DNA of 13,792 nt from Pseudomonadota bacterium. Lineage in GTDB: Bacteria; Pseudomonadota; Gammaproteobacteria; Burkholderiales; Burkholderiaceae_C. The notes beneath the pieces are model-generated. The model made no database searches, was not told the DNA's origin, and saw only the letters and a program-made list of their open reading frames with translations. The stretch spans positions 1 through 13,792 of the forward strand of contig JAEZEB010000271.1 in assembly GCA_023438115.1 (NCBI GenBank), given 5' to 3'. The position numbers were made by a program, and so were the translations under genes. Shown piece after piece: positions 1 through 6,649 of the stretch; position 1 is the stretch's first letter; every line of letters starts with the position of its first letter.

Positions 1-1
1 G

Positions 2-145
2 GGCAGCCGCGGCCAGCCGGCGCAGCCCGGCGTGGGCCTCGATGGCGGCCTGGGCAACGGCGGCAGCGCCGCCATGGGTGGCGCGCCCGCCGTGCCCGAT
101 GGCAGCGCGAACACCACCTCGTCCAGCGCGGTGGGCCAGCGCTGA
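2..145 (+). CDS. C-terminal fragment of an unidentified Gly/Ala/Ser-rich protein
   Basis: The frame starting at base 2 is open to a TGA at 143-145 and gives 47 residues dominated by Gly, Ala, Ser and Pro, ending in SSSAVGQR. The start lies outside the window. The low-complexity composition (GLGNGGSAAMGGAPAVP) resembles flexible C-terminal tails of secreted, envelope or nucleic-acid-binding proteins, but nothing identifies a family. The placement of the stop just before a good hairpin terminator (166-191) supports this as the genuine reading frame. Other frames are also open here because of the GC content, so the call rests mainly on the terminator and on the absence of a better gene. No function is proposed. 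Confidence 0.5.
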   Translation, partial: GSRGQPAQPGVGLDGGLGNGGSAAMGGAPAVPDGSANTTSSSAVGQR

Positions 146-165
146 AGGCGCAGCCGTCCCCATGA

Positions 166-191
166 AAAACGCCGGGCTTGCCCGGCGTTTT
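166..191. terminator. Bidirectional intrinsic terminator between convergent genes
   Basis: A perfect 11-bp stem, AAAACGCCGGG (166-176) with CCCGGCGTTTT (181-191), closes a CTTG loop. It ends in a T-run when read from either side. It lies 21 nt after the stop of the left-hand plus-strand fragment and 22 nt after the stop of the minus-strand sulfurtransferase, so it can end both transcripts. Confidence 0.9.
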
Positions 192-212
192 CCTTTCTGC
201 TCTTCCTGCGGC

Positions 213-1103
213 TCAGCCTCTTTCCACGGGCAGGGCCGGGTTGCGGCTCCACTCGCTCCAGCTGCCGGCATAAAGCCCGGTGGGCCCGAAGCCCGCGACT
301 TCCATCGCCAGCAGGTTGGGCACGGCGCTCACGCCGCTGCCGCACTGGTGGACCACCGTCGCGGGATCGCGCCCGCCCAGCAGCTCTTCGAATTCGGCAC
401 GCAACTGCTCCGCCGGCTTGAAGCGGCCGTCGGCACCGATGTTCTGCGTAAAGGGGCGGTTGAGCGCGCCCGGAATGTGCCCGGCCACGGGATCGAGCGG
501 CTCGACTTCGCCGCGGAAGCGCGGCGCCGCGCGCGCGTCGACGACCGTCTGCCCCGGCTGGCCCAGGCCGCGCACCACGTCCCCGGTGCGCACCAGGCGC
601 CGCAGCGGCGGCCCGAGCTCGAAGTTCGACTGGAAGTGCGAAGGTTCGGGACCCGAGGCGAGGGCGCCGCCCGCGGCCTGCCAGGCCTGCAGCCCGCCGT
701 CCAGCACCGCCACGGCCTCGTGCCCGGCCCACTTGAGCATCCACCACAGCCGGCCGCAGTAGTTGGCGCCGTTGCGGTCGTAGACCACCGCCTGCATGTC
801 GTTGGCGAAGCCCACGCGCGACAGCCACATCGCGAACTTCTCGCGGCTGGGCAGCGGATGGCGCCCGCCGGACGCGGCATCGGGATGCGGTTGCGGCTCG
901 CCCGTGGCGGCGTCGGGCGTGCCCTTGTCGCTCAGCGCATGGTCGAGGTCGGCGTAGACCGCGCCGGGGATGTGGGCCTGCAGGTACTGCTTCTCGCCGC
1001 TGGACGGATCCATGAGGTCGAAGGTGCAGTCGAAGACCATGAGTCGCGCCTTGGCGTCGATCAGGTCCTTCAGCTGCTCCGCGGAAACGAGCGTGGTGTG
1101 CAT
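213..1103 (-). CDS. sseA: 3-mercaptopyruvate sulfurtransferase (two-domain rhodanese)
   Basis: A 296-residue tandem-rhodanese protein, the usual length for the family. The N-terminal domain (about 5-145) is non-catalytic and contains the VFDCTFDL and HIPGAVYADLDHAL motifs. The C-terminal domain (about 165-290) carries the active loop at Cys254, C-G-S-G-V-S-A. This is the mercaptopyruvate-type loop (CGSGVT/S) rather than the thiosulfate-type CRKGVT. The family transfers sulfur from 3-mercaptopyruvate to thiols or cyanide in the cytoplasm. Arg191 and Arg197 in DARAAPRFRGE fit the substrate-carboxylate arginines of the family. It is the last gene of the minus-strand run after the exporter (33-bp gap). 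The ATG at 1101-1103 has no Shine-Dalgarno but a CAGAAT hexamer six bases upstream, so it may also be transcribed on its own as a leaderless message. Thiosulfate sulfurtransferase activity is the alternative and is less likely. Confidence 0.93.
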   Translation of the reverse strand: MHTTLVSAEQLKDLIDAKARLMVFDCTFDLMDPSSGEKQYLQAHIPGAVYADLDHALSDKGTPDAATGEPQPHPDAASGGRHPLPSREKFAMWLSRVGFANDMQAVVYDRNGANYCGRLWWMLKWAGHEAVAVLDGGLQAWQAAGGALASGPEPSHFQSNFELGPPLRRLVRTGDVVRGLGQPGQTVVDARAAPRFRGEVEPLDPVAGHIPGALNRPFTQNIGADGRFKPAEQLRAEFEELLGGRDPATVVHQCGSGVSAVPNLLAMEVAGFGPTGLYAGSWSEWSRNPALPVERG

Positions 1104-1109
1104 GCGCCT

Positions 1110-1115
1110 ATTCTG
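1110..1115 (-). promoter_or_regulatory. -10-like hexamer before the sulfurtransferase (putative leaderless start)
   Basis: On the minus strand CAGAAT matches TATAAT at four of six positions and lies six bases before the ATG. No Shine-Dalgarno is visible. This spacing would put the transcription start at or next to the A of the ATG. No convincing -35 box is visible. It would be an internal promoter within the oxygenase-exporter-sulfurtransferase run. Confidence 0.35.
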
Positions 1116-1136
1116 CGGCGAATCGGCCCGCGGGGT

Positions 1137-2036
1137 TCAGTGCTCCTCCGCCGGCGCCTGCGGCGCGGTGCGCGCGCGCAGCACCGTCGCCGCAATGCCG
1201 CTGGTGCAGATGAGCGCCATGCCCGCCCAGCCTTCCAGCGGGATGTCGTCGCCGAACAGCAGCAGCCCGTACAGCGCGCCGAACACGATGCCCGTGTAGT
1301 GCAGGTTGGCGACGACGAGGGTGGCTCCGTGGCTGTAGGCGCGCGTCATGCACCACTGGCCCAGCGAGGCGAACAGGCCCATGGGCAGCAGCCACAGCGC
1401 ATGGTTCCAGTCCCAGGCCGAGGTGCCCGCTACCAGCATCCACGCGCCGCCCGTGAGCGCGGAGCCGGCGGCGAAATAGAAGACCGTGCGCGTTTCCGGC
1501 TCGCCGATCTTGCCGAGCGCCATCACCTGCAGGTAGGCGAAGGCGGCGAGCAGGCCCGACAGCAGGCCCACGAGGCCGGCGAACACCTGGTCCTGCGCCA
1601 TCGTGGGCCGCAGCATCAGCATCACGCCGCCGAAGCCGGCCAGCACCGCCAGCACCAGCGCGGCCTGGCGGCCGGCCCAGGGCCGCCCGGAGCGGGGATT
1701 CCACGCCAGCAGCATGCCGCCCACCAGGAAGGCGGCGATCCACACGCTGCTCATGTAGTTGAGCGTCATCGCCGTGGCCAGCGGCAGGCCCGCGATCGCG
1801 TAGAACCAGGCGCCCAGCGACAGCACGCCGATGAGGCTGCGCCAGGCATGCATGCCCGGATGCCGCGTGGCGAGCGACACGCCGCGCGAGCGCGCCCACA
1901 GCCCCATCAGCACCATGCCGATGAGGCCGCGCCAGAACACCAGCTCGGCGGCGCCGAACCACTGCGAGGCGATCTTGATGCAGACCGCCATCGACGAGAA
2001 GAAGAAGGATGCCGCGAGCATCCAGAGGGCCTGCAT
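1137..2036 (-). CDS. EamA/DMT-superfamily transporter (10-TM, probable metabolite exporter)
   Basis: A 299-residue, strongly hydrophobic protein with the size and two-repeat layout of drug/metabolite transporters: two EamA halves (about 5-140 and 150-288), each with about five membrane spans. Typical pieces are the N-terminal span with SSMAVCIKIAS, ELVFWRGLIG after TM1, and ATAMTLNYMSSVWIA in the fourth span. The second half has SLGQWCMTRAYSHGATLVVANLHY and ends in a conserved G-I-x-x-x-V span. Such proteins sit in the inner membrane and usually export small metabolites or amino acids by proton exchange; sequence alone does not give the substrate. It follows the Rieske oxygenase by 34 bp and precedes the sulfurtransferase by 33 bp, so co-transcription is likely. 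No clear Shine-Dalgarno precedes the ATG at 2034-2036. A pairing with the oxygenase (exporting its product) is possible but speculative. Confidence 0.88.
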   Translation of the reverse strand: MQALWMLAASFFFSSMAVCIKIASQWFGAAELVFWRGLIGMVLMGLWARSRGVSLATRHPGMHAWRSLIGVLSLGAWFYAIAGLPLATAMTLNYMSSVWIAAFLVGGMLLAWNPRSGRPWAGRQAALVLAVLAGFGGVMLMLRPTMAQDQVFAGLVGLLSGLLAAFAYLQVMALGKIGEPETRTVFYFAAGSALTGGAWMLVAGTSAWDWNHALWLLPMGLFASLGQWCMTRAYSHGATLVVANLHYTGIVFGALYGLLLFGDDIPLEGWAGMALICTSGIAATVLRARTAPQAPAEEH

Positions 2037-2070
2037 GCCGCGGTCCGGGGAGATGGAGGAAGAAGAAGCT

Positions 2071-3216
2071 TCAGCGGGTGGGCACGTGGCGGCCCATCAC
2101 TTCGCGGTACCACTCGTGGAAGTGCTGCATGCCGTCTTCCATGGGGCTCTGGTAGGGACCCACCTGGTTCTCGCCGCGCTCCATCAGCGCGCGGCGGCCG
2201 GCGTCCATGCGCAGGGCGATCTCGTCGTCCTCCTCGCAGGTCTCCATGTAGGCGGCCTGCTGGGCTTCGACGAACTCGCGCTCGAAGGCCTGGATCTCCT
2301 CGGGGTAGAAGAATTCCACCACGTTGAGGGTTTTTTGCGGCCCGCGCGGGAAGAGGGTGGAGACCACCAGCACCTGCGGATACCACTCCACCATCACGTT
2401 CGGGTAGAGCGTGAGCCACACGGCGCCGTTGCGCGGCGGGCGGCCTTCCTGGTAGCGCAGAACGGCGTCATGCCAGCGGCGGTACACGTCGGAGCCGGCC
2501 TTGCCCAGCGCGCCGGCCACGCCCACGGTCTGCACCGAGTACTCGCGGCCGAATTCCCAGCGCAGGTCGTCGCAGGTGACGAAGTTGCCCAGGCCCGGGT
2601 GGAAGGGACCCACGTGGTAGTCCTCGAGGTACACCTCGATGAAGGTCTTCCAGTTGTAGTCCACCTCGTGCAGCTCCGTGCGGTCGTACACGTAGCCGGA
2701 GAAATCGAGGTCCTTCTTGGGACCCAGCTTCGCCAGCGCGCGGCCCACGTCGTAGCCGTTGCCCTCGAACAGCAGGCCGTTCCAGTTCTGCAGCGGGTAC
2801 TTCTGCAGGTCCAGGCAGGGATCGGACGCGAAGTGCGGCGCGCCCAGCAGCGTGCCCGCGGGCGCGCTGGCGCCCGCGCTGTAGGTCCAGCGGTGCAAGG
2901 GGCACACGATGTTGCCCCCCGACGAAGGCGTCGCGTGCACCGAGCCGCGCCCGCGCAGCATCACGGCCTGCCGGTGGCGGCATACGTTGGAGATCACTTC
3001 GATCCCCTGCGGCGTGCGCAGCAAGGCCCGCCCCTCCCCTTCGTGCGGGAGGGCGTGGTAGTCCCCGACCTCGGGGATGGTGAGTTCATGCCCCAGGTAA
3101 CGGGGCCCGCGCTCGAAGATCAGCTCCAGCTCGCGCTCGTACAGCGCACGGTCGAAATAGCTGGAAACGGGAAGTTGGCTTGCGGCCTGCTGTAACTGAA
3201 GACTTAAATCAGACAT
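2071..3216 (-). CDS. Rieske non-haem iron oxygenase, alpha subunit (orphan)
   Basis: A 381-residue aromatic-ring-hydroxylating-dioxygenase-type (COG4638-like) protein. The N-terminal Rieske domain has Cys79-x-His81 and Cys105-x2-His108, which bind a [2Fe-2S] cluster; the 23-residue spacing is longer than the common 17 or so. The catalytic domain has NWKTFIEVYLEDYHVGPFHP with Fe-binding His201 and His206. Asp330 or Asp331 in CEEDDEIALRM is the probable third ligand. The residue three before His201, which carries electrons between subunits, is Glu198 where naphthalene dioxygenase has Asp; a Glu is known at this place in the carnitine oxygenase CntA. The chosen ATG (3214-3216) is preceded by AGGTG, though only two bases away; a TTG 60 bases upstream would add a basic, non-family extension. 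No ferredoxin, reductase or beta subunit is nearby, so redox partners must be encoded elsewhere. It is divergent from xseB. The substrate is unknown. Confidence 0.9.
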   Translation of the reverse strand: MSDLSLQLQQAASQLPVSSYFDRALYERELELIFERGPRYLGHELTIPEVGDYHALPHEGEGRALLRTPQGIEVISNVCRHRQAVMLRGRGSVHATPSSGGNIVCPLHRWTYSAGASAPAGTLLGAPHFASDPCLDLQKYPLQNWNGLLFEGNGYDVGRALAKLGPKKDLDFSGYVYDRTELHEVDYNWKTFIEVYLEDYHVGPFHPGLGNFVTCDDLRWEFGREYSVQTVGVAGALGKAGSDVYRRWHDAVLRYQEGRPPRNGAVWLTLYPNVMVEWYPQVLVVSTLFPRGPQKTLNVVEFFYPEEIQAFEREFVEAQQAAYMETCEEDDEIALRMDAGRRALMERGENQVGPYQSPMEDGMQHFHEWYREVMGRHVPTR

Positions 3217-3279
3217 TTCACCTGACCTAGAGACTCCCCCTATGAAGGGGCAGGGCCACGCTCGGGAGCGCGACAAGAG

Positions 3280-3297
3280 GGCGGGATTCTACCCGCC
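3280..3297 (-). promoter_or_regulatory. Palindrome enclosing a -10-like box upstream of the Rieske gene
   Basis: GGCGGG (3280-3285) and CCCGCC (3292-3297) form a perfect inverted repeat around ATTCTA, which on the minus strand reads TAGAAT, five of six bases of the TATAAT consensus. A -10 inside a symmetric element would suit an operator for the oxygenase gene. The predicted leader between here and the ATG at 3216 also holds two small hairpins: CGCTC/GAGCG (3259-3270) and CCCCT/AGGGG (3237-3250). No good -35 is visible and no regulator gene is adjacent, so a chance GC palindrome remains possible. Confidence 0.35.
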
Positions 3298-3298
3298 G

Positions 3299-3327
3299 TG
3301 GAGAGATGGGGGGCCAGGGCCTAAAAT
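3299..3327 (+). promoter_or_regulatory. Sigma70-like promoter of xseB-ispA-dxs
   Basis: TGGAGA (3299-3304, four of six to TTGACA), a 17-bp spacer and TAAAAT (3322-3327, five of six to TATAAT) make a credible promoter. Transcription would begin near 3334, leaving a leader of about 18 nt before the xseB ATG at 3352. Confidence 0.6.
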
Positions 3328-3351
3328 CCACCGCTGATCCAAAGTATTTGC

Positions 3352-3579
3352 ATGTCCAAAGCGCCCTCATCACCCCCTGCCAGCTACGAAGCGGCGATGG
3401 AGGAGCTCGAGCAGCTCACCGCGCGCATCGAGTCCGGCCAATTGCCCCTGGAGCAGCTGCTGGCCGGCTACGAACGCGGCGCCGAACTCCTGAAGTTCTG
3501 CCGCGAGAAGCTGCAGGCCGTCGAGGAGCAGATCAAGGTCCTGGACGCCGGTGTCCTGAAGCCGTGGGCGAGCGAGTGA
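3352..3579 (+). CDS. xseB: Exodeoxyribonuclease VII small subunit
   Basis: A 75-residue protein matching XseB in length and sequence: SYEAAMEELEQLTARIESG, then LPLEQLLAGYERGAELLKF, then REKLQAVEEQIKVL. These form the paired helices of the Exonuc_VII_S domain (about residues 11-65). It is the small subunit that, in several copies, binds the catalytic XseA large subunit to form exonuclease VII, which degrades single-stranded DNA in both directions in the cytoplasm. xseA is not in the window. It is the first gene of the xseB-ispA-dxs run, the common proteobacterial order, and its TGA overlaps the GTG start of ispA, implying translational coupling. No strong Shine-Dalgarno precedes the ATG. Confidence 0.96.
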   Translation: MSKAPSSPPASYEAAMEELEQLTARIESGQLPLEQLLAGYERGAELLKFCREKLQAVEEQIKVLDAGVLKPWASE

Positions 3580-4463
3580 ATTTTTCGTTGAAGGACTGGT
3601 CGACCGAACGACTCGCACGGGTGGAGCAGGCTCTCATGGCTTGGGTGCCGCCGCAGGCGCCCGCGCAGCTGGGTGAAGCGATGCGCTACGCGGTGCTCGA
3701 TGGCGGCAAGCGGCTGCGTCCGCTGCTCGTGCTCGGCGCCGCCGAAGCGGTGAGCGGCAACGCGCACGCCGCGCTGCGTGCCGCGTGCGCCGTCGAATTG
3801 ATCCACGCGTATTCGCTCGTGCACGACGACATGCCGTGCATGGACAACGACGTCCTGCGCCGCGGCAAGCCCACGGTGCACGTGCAGTTCGGCGAGGCCA
3901 CCGCGCTGCTCGCAGGCGATGCGCTGCAGGCGCTCGCGTTCGAGCTGCTCACGCCCGGGGATGCGGGCATCCCCGATCGCATGCAGGCGCGCCTCACGCG
4001 GCTGCTCGCCGTCGCCGCGGGCCATGCGGGCATGGCCGGTGGGCAGGCGATCGACCTCGCCGCCGTGGGCCGCTCGCTCAGCGAGGACGAACTGCGGCAG
4101 ATGCATCGCCTGAAGACGGGCGCGCTGCTGCAAGGCAGCGTGATGATGGGCGCCGCCTGCGGCGAGCCCGATGCGCGCGCGCTGGCCGCGCTGGAAACCT
4201 ACGGCCGCGCGCTGGGCCTGGCCTTCCAGGTCGTCGACGACATCCTCGATGTGACCGCCGATTCGGCTACCCTCGGGAAAACGGCAGGCAAGGACGCCGC
4301 CCAGGACAAGCCCACTTATGTTTCACTGCTGGGACTGGACCGCGCCCGCGCGCATGCCGGCGAACTGCTGGGCCAGGCGCAGGACGCGCTGGCTTCCGCG
4401 AGCCTGGCGGACACGCGGGCCCTCTCCGCACTCGCGAACATGGTGGTCCACAGGGAGAACTGA
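3576..4463 (+). CDS. ispA: Farnesyl diphosphate synthase (polyprenyl synthetase)
   Basis: 295 residues from the GTG at 3576, the usual IspA length. The first Asp-rich motif is Asp84-Asp85-M-P-C-M-Asp90 (DDxxxxD) and the second is Asp221-Asp222-I-L-Asp225; both bind the Mg-diphosphates. GGKRLRP (43-49) and Lys180-Thr181 are further family signatures. Tyr79, five residues before the first motif, together with the two-residue insertion in that motif, fits bacterial C15 (FPP) synthases rather than geranylgeranyl synthases. The enzyme condenses IPP with DMAPP and then GPP in the cytoplasm to give FPP for quinones and undecaprenyl phosphate. The GTG start overlaps the xseB TGA (GTGA); a second in-frame GTG at 3564 would add four residues and cannot be excluded. 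dxs starts six bases after its stop. Confidence 0.95.
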   Translation: MNFSLKDWSTERLARVEQALMAWVPPQAPAQLGEAMRYAVLDGGKRLRPLLVLGAAEAVSGNAHAALRAACAVELIHAYSLVHDDMPCMDNDVLRRGKPTVHVQFGEATALLAGDALQALAFELLTPGDAGIPDRMQARLTRLLAVAAGHAGMAGGQAIDLAAVGRSLSEDELRQMHRLKTGALLQGSVMMGAACGEPDARALAALETYGRALGLAFQVVDDILDVTADSATLGKTAGKDAAQDKPTYVSLLGLDRARAHAGELLGQAQDALASASLADTRALSALANMVVHREN

Positions 4464-4469
4464 ACGAGC

Positions 4470-6356
4470 ATGGCAACGCTGCTGGAAACCATCAACGACC
4501 CGGCCGACCTGCGGCGCCTGCCGCGCACGCAGCTGCCGCTGCTGGCCGACGAGCTGCGCGCCTACGTGCTGGAATCCGTGGCCCGCACCGGCGGCCACCT
4601 GAGCTCCAACCTCGGCACGGTGGAACTCACCATCGCGCTGCACTACGTCTTCAACACGCCGTGGGACCGGATCGTGTGGGACGTGGGCCACCAGAGCTAT
4701 CCGCACAAGATCCTCACCGGCCGGCGCGAGCGCATGGCCTCGCTGCGCCAGCTGGGCGGCCTGGCGGGCTTTCCGCAGCGCGCCGAGAGCGAATACGACA
4801 CCTTCGGCACCGCGCATTCGTCCACCAGCATCTCCGCGGCGCTGGGCATGGCGGTGGCCGCGCGGCAGAAGGGCGAGCAGCGCCATGCCATCGCAGTGAT
4901 CGGCGACGGCGCGATGAGCGCGGGCATGGCCTTCGAGGCGCTGAACAACGCGGGCGTCGCCGAGTGCGACATCCTCGTGATCCTGAACGACAACGACATG
5001 TCGATCAGCCCGCCGGTGGGCGCGCTCAATCGCTACCTCGCGCAGCTCATGAGCGGGCGTTTCTACGCGGCGGCCAAGGACATCGGCAAGAAGGTGCTGC
5101 ACGTCGCGCCGCCGCTGTTCGAGCTGGCCAAGCGGTTCGAGGAACATGCCAAGGGCATGGTGGTGCCGGCCACGCTGTTCGAGAAGTTCGGCTTCAACTA
5201 CATCGGCCCCATCGACGGCCACGATCTCGGGTCGCTGGTGCCCACGCTGGAGAACATCCGCCAGCTCAAGGGCCCGCAGTTCCTGCACGTGGTGACCAGG
5301 AAGGGCCAGGGCTACAAGCTGGCCGAGGCCGACCCGGTGGCGTACCACGGTCCCGGCAAGTTCGATCCGGCCGTGGGGCTGGTCAAGCCCGCGACGCCGG
5401 CCAAGCCGACGTTCACGCAGGTGTTCGGCCAGTGGCTGTGCGACATGGCGGCGCAGGACCAGCGCCTGGTGGGCATCACGCCCGCCATGCGCGAGGGCTC
5501 CGGCATGGTGGAATTCCACCAGCGCTTCCCCGACCGCTACCACGATGTCGGCATCGCGGAGCAGCATGCCGTGACCTTCGCGGCCGGCCTCGCCTGCGAG
5601 GGCCTCAAGCCCGTGGTGGCGATCTATTCCACCTTCCTGCAGCGCGCGTACGACCAGTTGATCCACGACGTGGCGCTGCAGAACCTGCCGGTCGTCTTCG
5701 CGCTCGATCGCGCGGGGCTGGTGGGCGCCGACGGGCCCACGCATGCCGGCGCGTACGACATCGCTTACCTGCGCTGCATCCCCAACATGAGCATCGCCTG
5801 TCCCTCGGACGAGAACGAGGCGCGCAAGCTGCTCACCACGGCCTACCAGCAGGAGCATCCGGTGGCCGTGCGCTATCCGCGCGGCGCGGGCATCGGCGCC
5901 GCGGTCGAACCGTCGCTGCAGCCGCTGCCTTTCGGCAAGGGCACGCTGCGCCGCCAGGGCCAGCGCATCGCGGTGCTCGCCTTCGGCACGCTGCTGCATC
6001 CTGCGCTGCAGGCTGCGGGGCGGCTGGACCTCACCGTGGCCGACATGCGGTGGGCCAAGCCGCTCGACACCGAACTGCTGCTGCAGCTCGCTTCGACCCA
6101 CGATGCCTTCGTGACGGTGGAAGAGGGCGCGGTCATGGGCGGCGCGGGCAGCGCCGTCGTGGAAGCACTCAATGCGGCGGGCATCGCCAAGCCGGTGCTG
6201 CAATTGGGACTGCGCGACGAATACGCGCCGCACGGCGATCCCGCCAAGCTGCTGGCGATGCAGGGCCTGGACGCCGCGGGCATCGAGGCTTCGATCCGCG
6301 CGCGCTTCGGCAGCGTGCTGGAACGCCAGGCGCCGAGCCTCAAGGTCGTGGGCTAG
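4470..6356 (+). CDS. dxs: 1-deoxy-D-xylulose-5-phosphate synthase
   Basis: 628 residues, the full length of the family. It is a thiamine-diphosphate enzyme that joins pyruvate and glyceraldehyde 3-phosphate into DXP, the first step of the MEP isoprenoid pathway and a branch point to thiamine and pyridoxal. The N-terminal TPP domain (about 1-290) has TGGHLSSNLGTVELT with His43 (E. coli His49), VWDVGHQSYPHKILTGR, and the Mg/TPP motif Gly145-Asp-Gly through Asn173-Asp-Asn175. The central pyrimidine-binding transketolase domain (about 313-475) has HDVGIAEQHAVTFAAG with catalytic Glu364 (E. coli Glu370) and DRAGLVGADGPTHAG. The C-terminal domain (about 490-615) has VEEGAVMGGAGSAV. The ATG lies six bases after the ispA stop, and a GGGAG (4453-4457) inside the end of ispA may serve as ribosome site, so the two are coupled. 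A strong terminator follows. Confidence 0.98.
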   Translation: MATLLETINDPADLRRLPRTQLPLLADELRAYVLESVARTGGHLSSNLGTVELTIALHYVFNTPWDRIVWDVGHQSYPHKILTGRRERMASLRQLGGLAGFPQRAESEYDTFGTAHSSTSISAALGMAVAARQKGEQRHAIAVIGDGAMSAGMAFEALNNAGVAECDILVILNDNDMSISPPVGALNRYLAQLMSGRFYAAAKDIGKKVLHVAPPLFELAKRFEEHAKGMVVPATLFEKFGFNYIGPIDGHDLGSLVPTLENIRQLKGPQFLHVVTRKGQGYKLAEADPVAYHGPGKFDPAVGLVKPATPAKPTFTQVFGQWLCDMAAQDQRLVGITPAMREGSGMVEFHQRFPDRYHDVGIAEQHAVTFAAGLACEGLKPVVAIYSTFLQRAYDQLIHDVALQNLPVVFALDRAGLVGADGPTHAGAYDIAYLRCIPNMSIACPSDENEARKLLTTAYQQEHPVAVRYPRGAGIGAAVEPSLQPLPFGKGTLRRQGQRIAVLAFGTLLHPALQAAGRLDLTVADMRWAKPLDTELLLQLASTHDAFVTVEEGAVMGGAGSAVVEALNAAGIAKPVLQLGLRDEYAPHGDPAKLLAMQGLDAAGIEASIRARFGSVLERQAPSLKVVG

Positions 6357-6375
6357 GGTGGACCTGCCCTGATCG

Positions 6376-6401
6376 AAAGGCCGCCCCCCGGGCGGCCTTT
6401 T
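6376..6401 (+). terminator. Intrinsic terminator of the xseB-ispA-dxs operon
   Basis: AAAGGCCGCCC (6376-6386) pairs with GGGCGGCCTTT (6390-6400) around a CCC loop and is followed by another T. It starts 20 nt after the dxs stop and is a classic Rho-independent hairpin, also symmetric enough to work in reverse. Confidence 0.9.
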
Positions 6402-6649
6402 CGCTGGAGGAAGGGAAAACCCGTTCGCCGCGAAATCGCTGGACACGCTCTGCGGCGGCGCCGAGGTTTTCGCCGCGCGCGTGAAGGTGCAGGCGCAGAA
6501 GCTTTGAAGCAGGCGGAAAGTTCTCTTTCCGCAGGGAAAACCCCGGGCTGACGGAAAGCTTGCATTCCTAGAATGAGATCTTTCGATGGCATCCAAAAGT
6601 TGCCATAGGATTGTTCGGTTAACGCTTTCCAATCATCCGAGGAGTGTCC
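6402..6649 (+). promoter_or_regulatory. Intergenic control region of dctP1
   Basis: No gene is seen in this stretch. Near 6545-6562 lies GGGCTGACGGAAAGCTTG, which recurs with three changes before dctP3 (8920-8937). CTGACG (6548-6553, four of six to TTGACA), a short 15-bp spacer and TAGAAT (6569-6574, five of six) are the best promoter candidate; the -10 sits inside the small symmetric sequence CATTC-CTA-GAATG (6563-6575). Between this and the start codon is the inverted repeat ATGGCA-N9-TGCCAT (6586-6606). A good Shine-Dalgarno GAGGAG (6639-6644) lies five bases before the ATG at 6650 and fixes that start over the GTG at 6644. Confidence 0.5.
6586..6606. repeat. Inverted repeat ATGGCA-N9-TGCCAT in the dctP1 leader
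   Basis: Two perfect 6-bp half-sites are spaced by nine bases (TCCAAAAGT). They lie downstream of the candidate -10 and about 44 bp before the dctP1 ATG. The element could be an operator or an mRNA hairpin in the leader. It is not repeated before dctP2 or dctP3. Confidence 0.4.

Noticed and set aside
42..2327. A 761-codon open frame on the plus strand across the sulfurtransferase, exporter and part of the oxygenase
   Set aside because: The translation is Arg/His/Ala/Gln-rich low-complexity sequence with no domain, antisense to three well-recognised genes; typical of GC-rich third-position shadows.
3217..3276. A 20-residue N-terminal extension of the Rieske oxygenase from a TTG
   Set aside because: The ATG at 3214-3216 has an AGGTG next to it and gives a family-like N-terminus; the extension runs across the structured leader.
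3306..3575. Upstream extension of ispA in the same frame to 3306
   Set aside because: It would fully overlap xseB in another frame, and the translation before 3564 has no resemblance to prenyl synthases.
3785..6484. An 899-codon plus-strand frame over ispA and dxs, and a 769-codon minus-strand frame at 4323-6632
   Set aside because: Both cover ispA and dxs, which have all catalytic motifs in their own frames; the alternatives are Arg/Ala/His-rich without motifs.
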